Assembly (NCBI GenBank): GCA_903825315.1
Contig: CAIKAD010000002.1
Span: 1-64,000, forward strand
DNA length: 64,000 nt
Source of the DNA: an uncultured Candidatus Peregrinibacteria bacterium
Lineage (GTDB): Bacteria > Patescibacteriota > Gracilibacteria > Peribacterales > Peribacteraceae
Direction: 5' to 3'
Position 1 is the first letter of the stretch. Each line of letters opens with the position of its first letter. Positions 44,037 through 52,345 of this stretch are shown in pieces. A program made the translations under genes and the position numbers. Below the pieces are notes generated by a model. That model saw nothing but the letters and a program-made list of their open reading frames with translations, had not been told where the DNA came from and searched no databases.

Positions 44037-44061
44037 TAATTGGCATTTTTCCTCGTACTAT
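44033..44061 (+). promoter_or_regulatory. Promoter of the 44071 gene, leaderless
   Basis: TTGGTA, 17 bp, TACTAT, then 9 bases to the ATG at 44071. The -35 lies at the end of the intergenic inverted repeat. Confidence 0.65.
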
Positions 44062-44070
44062 TTCAATATC

Positions 44071-44376
44071 ATGACGGACCCTACTCCTCCAGTAACTTAC
44101 AAAGACGACGACCTCGTCTACGTCGATCCGGATTCCAAGACCGTCGTCGGCCCCGTGGAGTGGAGCCGTTCCGGCAATCCCAAGCCTCTTCTGATTCCAC
44201 CCAGCGAAGAGGAAAAGAAAGGACGTGGCCCTCGTCGTAAACGCTACTATCCCTGGGGAACCTACAAGTCTATGAAGAAGGTTTACCAGCTGGAAGGAAA
44301 GCCGAAGAAGGTGGAAGGGAACATGCCGTTAGAAGATGCCATTCAGCATGCGCTAAAAGAAGCGTATTGGGATTGA
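44071..44376 (+). CDS. Small basic hypothetical protein
   Basis: A 101-residue soluble protein: MTDPTPPVTYKDDDLVYVDP, then a WSRSGNPKPLLIPPSEEE segment and a strongly basic middle (KKGRGPRRKRYYPWGTYKSM), ending EDAIQHALKEAYWD. The basic patch suggests binding to nucleic acid or another polyanion, but there is no recognised domain. The start is supported by a TACTAT box 9 bases upstream. It converges with fbp; repeats of AAGGTT and CTTCAA words fill the 100 bases between them. Confidence 0.65.
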   Translation: MTDPTPPVTYKDDDLVYVDPDSKTVVGPVEWSRSGNPKPLLIPPSEEEKKGRGPRRKRYYPWGTYKSMKKVYQLEGKPKKVEGNMPLEDAIQHALKEAYWD

Positions 44377-44480
44377 GAGTGCAAAACTGAAATTTCGAAG
44401 GTTACAGGTATTGAACATCTTCCTCCTCTTGAGTTTCTTCAAGGGAAATCTTCAACCTTTACCTATCAATCCTTCAACAC

Positions 44481-45425
44481 TTATTTACTGCTCAACACCT
44501 TACACACCCGATCCACCTCCGTCTTCGATCCGATGATAATCGGCGTCCGCTGGTCAGTAGCAGTAATCATGATGTCCATGATGGCATCTTTTCCGTTGCT
44601 CGAAGACCCACCAGCCTGCTCCATGAGGAAGGAGAACGGACCGCATTCAAAGACAAGACGCAGTTTACCCTGCGGATACTTGGAACCGCCGACATTGGCA
44701 AAAACCCCCTGCCCCTTACTGATGATGTGGTGAATATCCGCCACCATCGCGCCGGAATACCGCAGCGTGAGCTTTTCATCGAGCCAGATGTTCATCATGT
44801 TACGGTAGGGAGGCGTGTCGACAACGGCTCTCAGGTTGCCCGGGCTGTAATTCTTTGCGGCATCCGCCACACCCAGGTTCTCGCGGAGAAGGATGAACTC
44901 GCCCACCTCATTGAGAATGAATTCATGCACGCCCTTTCCTATGGTGTAGACAAGAAGCGTACGCGGCCCATAGATGATGTAGAGAGCTGCAACCTGTTCA
45001 CGCGGCCGCCTCCCAATGATCGTGTTACCCTCGTAAATGCCGAAAATGGAACCTATTGCAAAGTTGGCATCCACAAGAGACGAACCGTCGAGCGGATCGA
45101 AGACAACGGCGTAAGGGTTCCGGGATTCGATCTCCACAACATCCTCCATCTCTTCCGAAGAAAAGCAGGAAACGAGCCGACTCTCCCAAAGGTTCTGCTG
45201 GATGATCTGGTCGCTGAGCACATCCAGCTTAATCTGCTCCTCCCCAAACTGGTTTTTGGTCCCCGCGAGCCCGGCTTCCGTAGTGCGGATGGCAAACTGG
45301 ATATACTTTGCCGCGCGTCCGATGTCATTAATCAAATGCCTGAGCTGATCCGGCGCGCCGCTGCGATAGAGATGCGCATTGAGGGAAACCCGCGACGGTA
45401 CAGGACAATAGGGGGCAGGAGGCAT
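44481..45425 (-). CDS. fbp: Fructose-1,6-bisphosphatase class I
   Basis: FBPase hydrolyses fructose-1,6-P2 in gluconeogenesis. The 314-residue protein has the sugar-phosphatase fold: CFSSEEMEDVVEIE (metal ligands), VVFDPLDGSSLVDANFAIGS (DPLDGSS signature), LRYSGAMVADIHHIISKGQGVF, and KLRLVFECGPFSFLMEQAGG with the Glu of the metal site. The first 20 residues are poorly conserved. It lies 18 bases downstream of the GapB-type GAPDH gene, so the two are probably cotranscribed as a gluconeogenic pair supplying hexose phosphate for GlmS, OtsAB and glycosyltransferases. Confidence 0.95.
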   Translation of the reverse strand: MPPAPYCPVPSRVSLNAHLYRSGAPDQLRHLINDIGRAAKYIQFAIRTTEAGLAGTKNQFGEEQIKLDVLSDQIIQQNLWESRLVSCFSSEEMEDVVEIESRNPYAVVFDPLDGSSLVDANFAIGSIFGIYEGNTIIGRRPREQVAALYIIYGPRTLLVYTIGKGVHEFILNEVGEFILLRENLGVADAAKNYSPGNLRAVVDTPPYRNMMNIWLDEKLTLRYSGAMVADIHHIISKGQGVFANVGGSKYPQGKLRLVFECGPFSFLMEQAGGSSSNGKDAIMDIMITATDQRTPIIIGSKTEVDRVCKVLSSK

Positions 45426-45443
45426 GGCAGTAGGGTAGCACTG

Positions 45444-46454
45444 TCAGAGGAACTTTCCCATATCCATCGCCAACTCGGTAACGCGCATGGCATAGCCCCA
45501 TTCGTTGTCATACCAGGAAAGTACCTGTACCAGCGTTCCTTCCACGACATTCGTGGATTCCAGATCCACTGTAGAAGAATGCGGGTCCGTGACGTAGTCT
45601 GAGGAGACGAGCAATCCTTCTTCCACGCCCAAAATACCCTGGAGTTCTCCGTTCGCCGCCTCGCTCAAGTACCCGTTTACCTGCGCGATGCTGGTGTCCT
45701 TTTTCACTTCCAGCGCAAGATACGCGGCGGAAATGTCCGGCACCGGAACGCGGAGTGCCATGCCATCCATCTTTCCAGCGAGATGCGGAAATACCTTGCC
45801 GATTGCTTTAGCCGCTCCGGTGGTGGAAGGAATGATATTGAGAGCTGCTGCGCGCGCTATGCGCAGCTTGGAACTGTCGGAAGAATTGTCGAGAAGGTTC
45901 TGTGATGCCGTGTAGGCATGTGTGGTACACATGAGACCGCGCTTGATGCCAATGCGGTCATCGAGCACCTTGATGACGGGCGCTATGCAGTTGGTCGTAC
46001 AGGAAGCCGCACTGACGATGGGAAGTGCACTGTTGAGCACATCGTCATTCACCCCGCGCACGACCATCATCGTGTCATCCTTTGCGGGCGCGGTAATAAG
46101 CACCGCTTTCGCGCCAGCAGTAAGGTGCCCCTGCGCTTTCTCCTTCGTGCGAAACTTGCCCGTGGCCTCAATCACTAAATCCACCTTCAGCTCCTTCCAA
46201 GGACACTGGACCGGATCTCTTTCCTTAACCACACGAACCGGTCTTCCCTCCACGCAGAGATTCTCGCCGTCCACGTCGACACTGTGCGCGAAGCGTCCAT
46301 GGAGCGTATCGTACTTCAACAGATACTGGCGCATGGCGGCAGTACTGGAAGCATTGATCGCCACAACGGCGATGTCATCATGGAATCGTTCAACAAGCTG
46401 ACGGTGGACAACGCGTCCAATGCGACCGTAGCCATTGATGGCAACATGTAACAT
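45444..46454 (-). CDS. gapB: Glyceraldehyde-3-phosphate dehydrogenase, GapB-like (NADP type)
   Basis: The 336-residue protein starts MLHVAINGYGRIGRVVHRQL. After the second strand it has VVAINASSTAAMRQYLLKYD instead of the Asp-containing NAD block seen in the copy at 27133. This Ala-Ser form is the GapB signature (compare VVAINAS in B. subtilis GapB), which uses NADP(H) and works in the gluconeogenic direction. The active site SAASCTTNCIAPV and WYDNEWGYAMR are intact. It is directly upstream of fbp. The promoter TTGTCA-16-TATCAT ends 6 bases before the ATG. Cofactor preference is inferred from homology. Confidence 0.93.
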   Translation of the reverse strand: MLHVAINGYGRIGRVVHRQLVERFHDDIAVVAINASSTAAMRQYLLKYDTLHGRFAHSVDVDGENLCVEGRPVRVVKERDPVQCPWKELKVDLVIEATGKFRTKEKAQGHLTAGAKAVLITAPAKDDTMMVVRGVNDDVLNSALPIVSAASCTTNCIAPVIKVLDDRIGIKRGLMCTTHAYTASQNLLDNSSDSSKLRIARAAALNIIPSTTGAAKAIGKVFPHLAGKMDGMALRVPVPDISAAYLALEVKKDTSIAQVNGYLSEAANGELQGILGVEEGLLVSSDYVTDPHSSTVDLESTNVVEGTLVQVLSWYDNEWGYAMRVTELAMDMGKFL

Positions 46455-46460
46455 AGACGG

Positions 46461-46488
46461 ATGATACCCCCCGCCTACCGCATGACAA
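46461..46488 (-). promoter_or_regulatory. Promoter of gapB-fbp, leaderless
   Basis: On the minus strand: TTGTCA, 16 bp, TATCAT, CCGTCT, ATG at 46454. Confidence 0.65.
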
Positions 46489-46502
46489 GAACCATGGCTT
46501 CT

Positions 46503-47561
46503 TCACCCAAATATTCCCAATACAATACCTAAAAACGCAACGAAAGCCCCAATGATCCACATGCGCATCGTCACTTTGCTCTCTCCCCAGCCCTTGGCCT
46601 CAAAATGATGATGGATCGGAGCGGCAACAAAGACTTTCTTGCCTCCACGGAGTTTTTTGCTCGTTAGCTGGATGATCACGGACAGCGCCTCAATGACAAA
46701 AACAAACCCGATGAGGGGAAGGACGAGTACCTGGTCAATCATCATGGCAATGACGCCCAGCGCTCCGCCGAGCGCCAACGCTCCCGTATCCCCCATAAAG
46801 AACAGTGCCGGCGGGACGTTATGCCAGAGAAACGCGGCAACGGCTGCTGACGCCACACCGCAGAATCCCGCAAGAATGAAGAGACCTTTGATGTACGCAA
46901 GAACGCCGAATGATCCAAACGCAATCACCAGTAATCCTCCAGCAAGACCGTCGAGACCATCGGTAAAGTTCACCGCGTTCGCCGTGGCCACAATGATGAA
47001 CATGAAGATGGGAATGTACCACGCTCCTACCATCCAAGCCCCCATGAAGGGTATATGTATTTCGTTGTATCCCAGCTTAAAGTAGAACCAGAGCGCCGCA
47101 GCGCCACTAATGAGAATAAGAGAGAGAATCTTCGGCAGTGCATTGAGCCCCCGTTTTTTTCCCACGCCGATAATGTTCAAGTAATCATCTACCGCACCGA
47201 GCACCCCCAGGGAGATAAGAACGAAGAGCGGAAGGTACACTTGTCCGCGCTGCAGAAGGGAGTTTGGGACCCATCCACCGAAGGAGAGAAGGCGAGAAAA
47301 CAGCACGGTTAGGACAATTGCTCCCCAGATGAGGATCCCCCCCATGGTCGGCGTGCCCTGCTTCTTCTCATGGTAAGTTCGGAAGATGGTGGGATCGCGC
47401 CCATCCATTGTCTCCACACGCAATTGCTTGCCCATCCTATTCTTCTTAAGAAACTGCACGAAGGAAGGTGTGAGTGCAAGACCGACGAAGAAAGCGAATG
47501 CGGCGTATCCCAGAATGGCCACGAGTGAAAGCTCCGGCCGGACAGGGGGAATAATGGGCAT
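46503..47561 (-). CDS. mraY: Phospho-N-acetylmuramoyl-pentapeptide-transferase
   Basis: MraY transfers phospho-MurNAc-pentapeptide to undecaprenyl phosphate to make lipid I. The 352-residue protein has about ten membrane helices and the family motifs: GTPTMGGILIWGAIV, GAVDDYLNIIGVGKKRGL (DDD-type catalytic loop), NAVNFTDGLDGLAGGLLV, and the C-terminal HHHFEAKGWGESKVTMRMWI (HHH loop). All expected catalytic Asp and His residues are visible. It is not in a dcw cluster here: gapB lies 48 bases downstream, dnaB 120 bases upstream. It fits with glmS and the PBP in a normal peptidoglycan pathway. Confidence 0.96.
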   Translation of the reverse strand: MPIIPPVRPELSLVAILGYAAFAFFVGLALTPSFVQFLKKNRMGKQLRVETMDGRDPTIFRTYHEKKQGTPTMGGILIWGAIVLTVLFSRLLSFGGWVPNSLLQRGQVYLPLFVLISLGVLGAVDDYLNIIGVGKKRGLNALPKILSLILISGAAALWFYFKLGYNEIHIPFMGAWMVGAWYIPIFMFIIVATANAVNFTDGLDGLAGGLLVIAFGSFGVLAYIKGLFILAGFCGVASAAVAAFLWHNVPPALFFMGDTGALALGGALGVIAMMIDQVLVLPLIGFVFVIEALSVIIQLTSKKLRGGKKVFVAAPIHHHFEAKGWGESKVTMRMWIIGAFVAFLGIVLGIFG

Positions 47562-47684
47562 GACGGTAGCTTAGGGCGTAATCAGAGTTGGTGGAAGTGC
47601 TGATGGAATCAGACCGTTCTTCCTTTGTTACTTTGCTATTTCGCTACCTGAAAAACACTCAAGAATCGTATACGGCCACAGTTA

Positions 47685-49100
47685 TTACTCGTCATCATCC
47701 GGACGACTCGTGCTGTGAGCCTTATCGACATCGTAGAAACGCATTTGCTCCTTCTTGAACATCATTTCCACGCGGCCCGTGGGCCCGTTGCGGTGCTTGC
47801 GGATGTAAATGTCCGTCATGCCAGGGCGGGAGCTGTCTTCCTCGTAGTAATCCTCACGGTACATCATGAGCACTACGTCGGCATCCTGCTCGATGGAACC
47901 GGAATCGCGCAGGTCGGAAAGCTGCGGAATGTTTCCGGGACGCGTTTCTACGGCGCGTGAGAGCTGTGAAAGCGCAAGGACGGGCACGTGCAACTCACGC
48001 CCGATCTGCTTGAGTGCGCGTGATATTTCGGAAATCTCCTGCACACGATTGCCCGCATAACTGGCGTTTCCCGTGCTCATAAGTTGGAGGTAATCGATAA
48101 TGAGAAGATCGAGGCCATGTTCCATCTGAAGGCGGCGTGTCTTGGCACGGAGTTCGGGCAGTGAGGACGCCACGGAATCATCGATGAAGATATTGGCCTT
48201 GTTCAGCTCGTCCATAATAGGTCCCATGTTCTGGAAGTCGCTATCGTCCAGCTTGCCACGTTGGAGCTTCCAGGAATCCACGCCAAGCATGGAGGCAAAC
48301 AGACGGTCCACCAGCTGCTCCTTGCTCATTTCCAGCGAGAATATCCCCACGGTCTTGTGGGCGCGTATAGCAGCATTCATGGCAACGTTAAGCGCCAAGC
48401 TCGTCTTTCCCATACTGGGACGCGCAGCGAGAATAACCAGATCGGAAGGCTGGAGACCGGAAAGCTTGAAATCGAGAGCATGGAAACCCGTGGGCACGCC
48501 TTTGACGAGGTTGTCGTCCTTGGCTTCGTGGAGTTCCGCAAATTTCTCATACCGCATGCTGAGAACGTCACGAATATGCAGGAATTTCTCCTTGAGGAAC
48601 GTATTGGAAATGGCAAACACCGTCTTCTCCACTTCATCGAGAAGCTCTGCAACCGGGCGCTCAATATCAAATCCCAAACCGGATATCTTCTGTCCTGCCT
48701 CAATAATGCGCCGGTGCACCGCCTTCGTTTTTACGATCTGAGCGTACTGGTAAATGTGCGAGGAGGTGGGCACTGCCGAAGCCAGTTCCGCCAAAAAAGC
48801 GCTACCACCGATCTCCTGTATTTTCCGTTCATCCGCTAATTTGCTCGTAACGGTAATAAAATCGATAGGCTCGTGCCCCGTAAAGAGATCGGAGACCGCC
48901 TTGTAGATAAGCCTGTGCACGGGATCGTAAAAGTCCTCGGGCACGAGAAGATCCGAAACTTTAACAATAGCCTCCGGATCGAGAAGCAGCGCTCCCAGCA
49001 CAGTGCGCTCCGCATCGAGAGAATGCGGCTGAGGCTGTATGAGAGGGCTTGCCTTAAGCGAGGTGGAGGAGGCCTGTGGCTGTTGTGCGAGAGTCACCAT
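47685..49100 (-). CDS. dnaB: Replicative DNA helicase DnaB
   Basis: The 471-residue protein has the N-terminal collar domain (LDAERTVLGALLLDPEAIVK to about residue 150), a linker, and a RecA-like C-terminal motor with ILAARPSMGKTSLALNVAMN (Walker A), GIFSLEMSKEQLVDRLFASM, LLIIDYLQLMSTGN (Walker B) and LSQLSRAVETRPGNIPQLSD. The last block and YIRKHRNGPTGRVEM are typical DnaB. No intein is seen. ATG 49100 follows TATCCTCCCGTTTCTTTAGG; ATG 49130 is the alternative. A DciA-like loader candidate is at 37574. Confidence 0.97.
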   Translation of the reverse strand: MVTLAQQPQASSTSLKASPLIQPQPHSLDAERTVLGALLLDPEAIVKVSDLLVPEDFYDPVHRLIYKAVSDLFTGHEPIDFITVTSKLADERKIQEIGGSAFLAELASAVPTSSHIYQYAQIVKTKAVHRRIIEAGQKISGLGFDIERPVAELLDEVEKTVFAISNTFLKEKFLHIRDVLSMRYEKFAELHEAKDDNLVKGVPTGFHALDFKLSGLQPSDLVILAARPSMGKTSLALNVAMNAAIRAHKTVGIFSLEMSKEQLVDRLFASMLGVDSWKLQRGKLDDSDFQNMGPIMDELNKANIFIDDSVASSLPELRAKTRRLQMEHGLDLLIIDYLQLMSTGNASYAGNRVQEISEISRALKQIGRELHVPVLALSQLSRAVETRPGNIPQLSDLRDSGSIEQDADVVLMMYREDYYEEDSSRPGMTDIYIRKHRNGPTGRVEMMFKKEQMRFYDVDKAHSTSRPDDDE

Positions 49101-49130
49101 CCTAAAGAAACGGGAGGATAGGACGCTCAT

Positions 49131-49366
49131 TGTAGGGTCGCCCTTGCATCCGGCAATGATCTCTTGTGGCGCAGCCGATCGTTTCCTTCTCTCATGCGTT
49201 GGTGAAATGTGGATGATGTGTGGATATCTTTACATTCATCCACTTCATGTTTCGGAAGGGGAGGGGCGCGAGGCGTCCCTCAGTATGGTCCCTCCCGTGA
49301 TGTGAGCCCTTCCCGAAATCCCCCCATTTCGTGAGTTCTTTTTCGGTACCGTCTCCGCCTTTCCGA
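49131..49366. other. Intergenic region between recA and dnaB
   Basis: The region holds the folded element at 49250-49318 and no ORF with coding character. I find no strong -35/-10 pair for dnaB; ACTGTG/CATCC-like sequences are ambiguous, so dnaB might be reached by transcription from recA. Confidence 0.4.
49250..49318 (-). ncRNA. Folded three-way-junction element downstream of recA
   Basis: Read on the minus strand, the outer stem is TTTCGG-GAAGGG with CCCTT-CCGAAA. Inside it lie two hairpins: one closed by CTCA/TGAG (49279-49306 region) and one by GGaCGC/GCGcCC with loop CTC (49265-49281 region). The symmetrical pairing of about 70 bases exceeds a simple terminator and there is no T-run. 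It could be a 3'-UTR structure of recA, a dnaB leader, a small RNA, or a palindromic repeat. The strand is a guess; the plus strand folds equally well. Confidence 0.4.
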
Positions 49367-50461
49367 TCAGACGCCGGCAGCCTTGCGAATGCCGCTCTCG
49401 ATCTCCTTCATGACCTTAGGATTCTGCGTAAGGAAGAGTTTGGCCTGTTCGCGTCCCTGCCCGATCGTTTCCTCTCCATGACGGAAGAATGCACCGTTTT
49501 TCTCGATAAGATTGTATTTGACCCCCAGATCGAGAATTTCTGACACCTTGCTGATGCCAACGGCATAGAGGATATCGAACTCGGCCTGACGGAACGGTGG
49601 CGCCACCTTGTTCTTCACTACCTTGACGCGGGTGCGGTTGCCGACGATCTCCTGGCCTTCTGCCCCCTCCTTTCCATTCTTCTCCAGCACCTTGTCGATG
49701 CGGCGGACATCCAAACGGAGCGACGCGTAGAACTTGAGGGCGTTGCCTCCCGTGGTCGTTTCCGGGTTGCCGAACATCACGCCGATCTTCATACGCAGCT
49801 GGTTGATGAATATGACGGAGCAGTTGGTCTTGGCGACGATGGCCGTAAGCTTGCGGAGCGCCTGACTCATCAAGCGCGCCTGAAGCCCCATATGGGAATC
49901 GCCCATCATACCTTCGATCTCCGCCCGAGGCGTGAGCGCCGCAACGGAATCCACGACAATGACTTCGATGCCGCCAGAGCGAACAAGCGTCTCCGTAATC
50001 TCCAGCGCCTGCTCACCGTCATCAGGCTGCGAAACAAGCAGATTATCGATGTCTACACCGATCTTCTTTGCATAGGAAACATCGAGCGCATGCTCAGCAT
50101 CGATAAACGCCGCGCGCCCCCCCTTCTTCTGTACTTCACTGATGCAGTGGAGTGCGAGCGTCGTTTTACCGGAAGATTCCGGACCAAAGATTTCGATAAT
50201 GCGGCCCAGCGGCACGCCGCCACCCAACGCGATATCGAGCGAGAGCGAACCGGAGGAAACGCGTGCAATCTCCGTAATGGAGGCATCGCCCATCTGCATA
50301 ATGGCGCCGTCCCCGTACTTCTTCTTAATTTCGGTAAGAGCATTCTTAATAGCATCGAACTTGAGAGTAGCAGGATCGTGCTTGGCGGATTTCTTGGAAA
50401 CAGAGTCCATAACTTTGGAAGGGGAAGCTTGCCCTGACGGAGGAAGGGATGCTTTTGTCAT
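49367..50461 (-). CDS. recA: Recombinase RecA
   Basis: The 364-residue protein has the full RecA core: [32 protein letters not shown] (Walker A), [31 protein letters not shown] (Walker B), and [22 protein letters not shown] (L2 loop). The N-terminus has about 30 extra residues ([20 protein letters not shown]). ATG 50461 is preceded by one of the longest pyrimidine tracts in the window (30 bases, only two of them purines). A promoter 137 bases upstream implies a leader of about 130 bases. No LexA-type box was recognised. Confidence 0.97.
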   Translation of the reverse strand: MTKASLPPSGQASPSKVMDSVSKKSAKHDPATLKFDAIKNALTEIKKKYGDGAIMQMGDASITEIARVSSGSLSLDIALGGGVPLGRIIEIFGPESSGKTTLALHCISEVQKKGGRAAFIDAEHALDVSYAKKIGVDIDNLLVSQPDDGEQALEITETLVRSGGIEVIVVDSVAALTPRAEIEGMMGDSHMGLQARLMSQALRKLTAIVAKTNCSVIFINQLRMKIGVMFGNPETTTGGNALKFYASLRLDVRRIDKVLEKNGKEGAEGQEIVGNRTRVKVVKNKVAPPFRQAEFDILYAVGISKVSEILDLGVKYNLIEKNGAFFRHGEETIGQGREQAKLFLTQNPKVMKEIESGIRKAAGV

Positions 50462-50597
50462 GATAGAAGAGGGGAAAGAGGAGAGAAAGAAAAGTGTGGG
50501 ATGGAAGGGAAGGAGGACACTACGTTTTGCTGGGAGTAGAGAAGAAAACGATGGTTCCACAGCCCCTCAGAACCCTAGGTGAATGAACGTACACCTT

Positions 50598-50626
50598 ACA
50601 GTATTGAAGTCACTCTAAATGGTCAA
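50598..50626 (-). promoter_or_regulatory. Promoter of recA
   Basis: On the minus strand: TTGACC, 17 bp, TACTGT, giving a 5' leader of about 130 bases. The 10-base word CGTACACCTT occurs at 50588-50597, at the predicted transcription start, and again at 50670-50679. Confidence 0.65.
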
Positions 50627-50750
50627 TATTTTGGAGTTGCAGTGTGTATGGAGTGTGGTGGTGTTTTATCGTACACCTTGTCTGTACCTTGATTCAGGGG
50701 ATTTTGAGATTACCAAGATGGGCTATTTGTGATTATTATTACCCGTTTCC

Positions 50751-51188
50751 ATGGATAAACCCGAACACTCGCAGGTTGTCACAACAGAAATAAAGTACGC
50801 CGACCTTACCCATCGTCTCATCGGCTGCGCAATGCATGTCCACTCGACGTTAGGAAACGGATTTCAAGAAAGGATCTACCAAAGAGCTTTGGCGATTGAA
50901 ATGGATGAAGCCGGCCTGGCGTATTCCCAGGAACATGAAATGGACATTTCCTACCGCGGTCACCACATTGGAACCAGGCGAGTCGATTTCTTTGTGGAAG
51001 ACAAGATCATGCTGGAACTCAAAGCAGTCATTCAGCTGGAAGACGTCCACCTTGCTCAGGCAATGAACTATCTCGAGGCATATGGAATGGAGATCGGTCT
51101 TCTGATTAATTTCGGCGCGAGAAGTCTTCAATACAAGCGCGTTCATAATAACAAGCTTATCTACAAGCCGCAGATCCAAGGTCAATGA
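50751..51188 (+). CDS. GxxExxY family protein
   Basis: The 145-residue protein carries the namesake motif in STLGNGFQERIYQRALAIEM (G-FQ-E-RI-Y). Then come VDFFVEDKIMLELKAVIQLE, a D...ExK arrangement like the PD-(D/E)XK nuclease core, and HLAQAMNYLEAYGMEIGLLI. The family is widespread in environmental bacteria and is thought to be nuclease-like; its job is unknown. It is divergent from recA with about 190 to 290 bases between the starts. The start follows TACCCGTTTCC, with TATTAT 11 bases upstream. Confidence 0.9.
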   Translation: MDKPEHSQVVTTEIKYADLTHRLIGCAMHVHSTLGNGFQERIYQRALAIEMDEAGLAYSQEHEMDISYRGHHIGTRRVDFFVEDKIMLELKAVIQLEDVHLAQAMNYLEAYGMEIGLLINFGARSLQYKRVHNNKLIYKPQIQGQ

Positions 51189-51228
51189 TCACCACGAACT
51201 AAAAATCCTGTCATCAGACAAATCACGG

Positions 51229-52155
51229 TTATAGACTTTTGCACCTCCCCACATTCGCCGCCATGTCCGTGATTTCACAGTAGAAGCCGGTGGGACAGAG
51301 GATGCCCGCTGACCCGCCGCAGGGAGCACCTGCGCCGGAACCGGAGAACGGAGCGGGAGACGCAGCTTGTGACGACAGGGTGCCAGTTGAAGCGGCGGAA
51401 GACGCCATTCCTTCACCGGTGAACTTGATGGATCGGATGACATCGTCCACGAGCGCATCCCACGCGACGGGATCCATTTCCTGTTCGCCCGAAGGTGTAA
51501 AGAGAAGCGTGAGGACGTTTCCGGTGGGATCATCAGTTTCCACGTTCCGCACCACCTGCACGCGCTCCACGCCCGTCTTGGCATTCTTGGAACGTATCGC
51601 GCGCCGGCCGTCGACGGATGTTTGCATTACCGTGACATCCCCAATAGAGGAATCTGAGGAGAGAAGGTCGGATTCATTTTCGAGGAAGACGGAGAGGATG
51701 GGCTGGGGGGCACCGGTGACTACGAACGCCGCCTCCTTCCCCTGGATGGAACCGTTCCAGGCGGGAGGCACGGCAAGTGCAACGCCGAGCGTGGGAATGT
51801 CCCACGCTTTCGTCTGCTCCGAACCCCCTTTAACCGCCACAACGACGATGACGGGAAGGTCTCTGGGATCGGTATTGTGTTCATAGGATCCGGTCACATC
51901 CACCGTGCGCCCTTCTGAATCACCAAGATCAACCGTCAAACTTTCCAGATACGCTATCTCCTTGCCACCCTGAATGAGTACGTGGGTCCCGCGCCGCGTG
52001 ACGGATATCGACGCAGGTTTCACGAGCCCCGACACCGTCTGCTGGCCCTGCGGCAACGGCGGAGGAGGGGACTTCCAGCATCCCGAGAGCGCCAGAGGAA
52101 CGCTGATCACGAAAACACTGCAAACAAGAACAATGTATTTGGTGCGTGTGGTCAT
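51229..52155 (-). CDS. Secreted lipoprotein with Cys-rich C-terminus
   Basis: The 308-residue product has a lipoprotein signal peptide (LVCSVFVISVPLALSGC, lipobox LSGC). Then comes a beta-rich domain with GTHVLIQGGKEIAYLESLTV and EGRTVDVTGSYEH, a middle domain with WDIPTLGVALAVPPAWNGSI, a Ser/Ala-rich linker and a final motif CGGSAGILCPTGFYCEITDM...GRC with four cysteines, probably two disulfides. Its layout matches the lipoprotein at 13386, a likely paralogue, except that the latter lacks the Cys-rich end. ATG 52155 lies 6 bases after a TATACT box. Function unknown. Confidence 0.8.
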   Translation of the reverse strand: MTTRTKYIVLVCSVFVISVPLALSGCWKSPPPPLPQGQQTVSGLVKPASISVTRRGTHVLIQGGKEIAYLESLTVDLGDSEGRTVDVTGSYEHNTDPRDLPVIVVVAVKGGSEQTKAWDIPTLGVALAVPPAWNGSIQGKEAAFVVTGAPQPILSVFLENESDLLSSDSSIGDVTVMQTSVDGRRAIRSKNAKTGVERVQVVRNVETDDPTGNVLTLLFTPSGEQEMDPVAWDALVDDVIRSIKFTGEGMASSAASTGTLSSQAASPAPFSGSGAGAPCGGSAGILCPTGFYCEITDMAANVGRCKSL

Positions 52156-52301
52156 GGACAAAGTATACATGTTTTTGGGTTGTCTACCTTTTTACCGGAC
52201 TCACATGAACCAATATCCCAAGAAACTATGTCTAAAACGGCCTTGTGTAGGATCGTTTTGGGAATTGGGATGCTGGACAGTGGGTTCATTCCTACGAAAA
52301 A

Positions 52302-52319
52302 TGCCCCGTCTCCGGGGCA
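52302..52319 (-). terminator. Intrinsic terminator of the sigma4-HARE gene
   Basis: A 7-bp GC stem (TGCCCCG / CGGGGCA) with a 4-base loop, followed on the minus strand by TTTTT. It lies 27 bases past the stop codon. A second, weaker repeat (ATCCCAA / TTGGGAT with AAAACG / CGTTTT) lies beyond at 52213-52270. Confidence 0.88.
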
Positions 52320-52345
52320 CTTCTCGTAAGATTTCTGATATGTGA

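Noticed and set aside
49367-50461. Intein or LexA box in recA
   Set aside because: The RecA core motifs are continuous, so no intein is present. The repeated CGTACACCTT words upstream are direct repeats and do not match a LexA palindrome.
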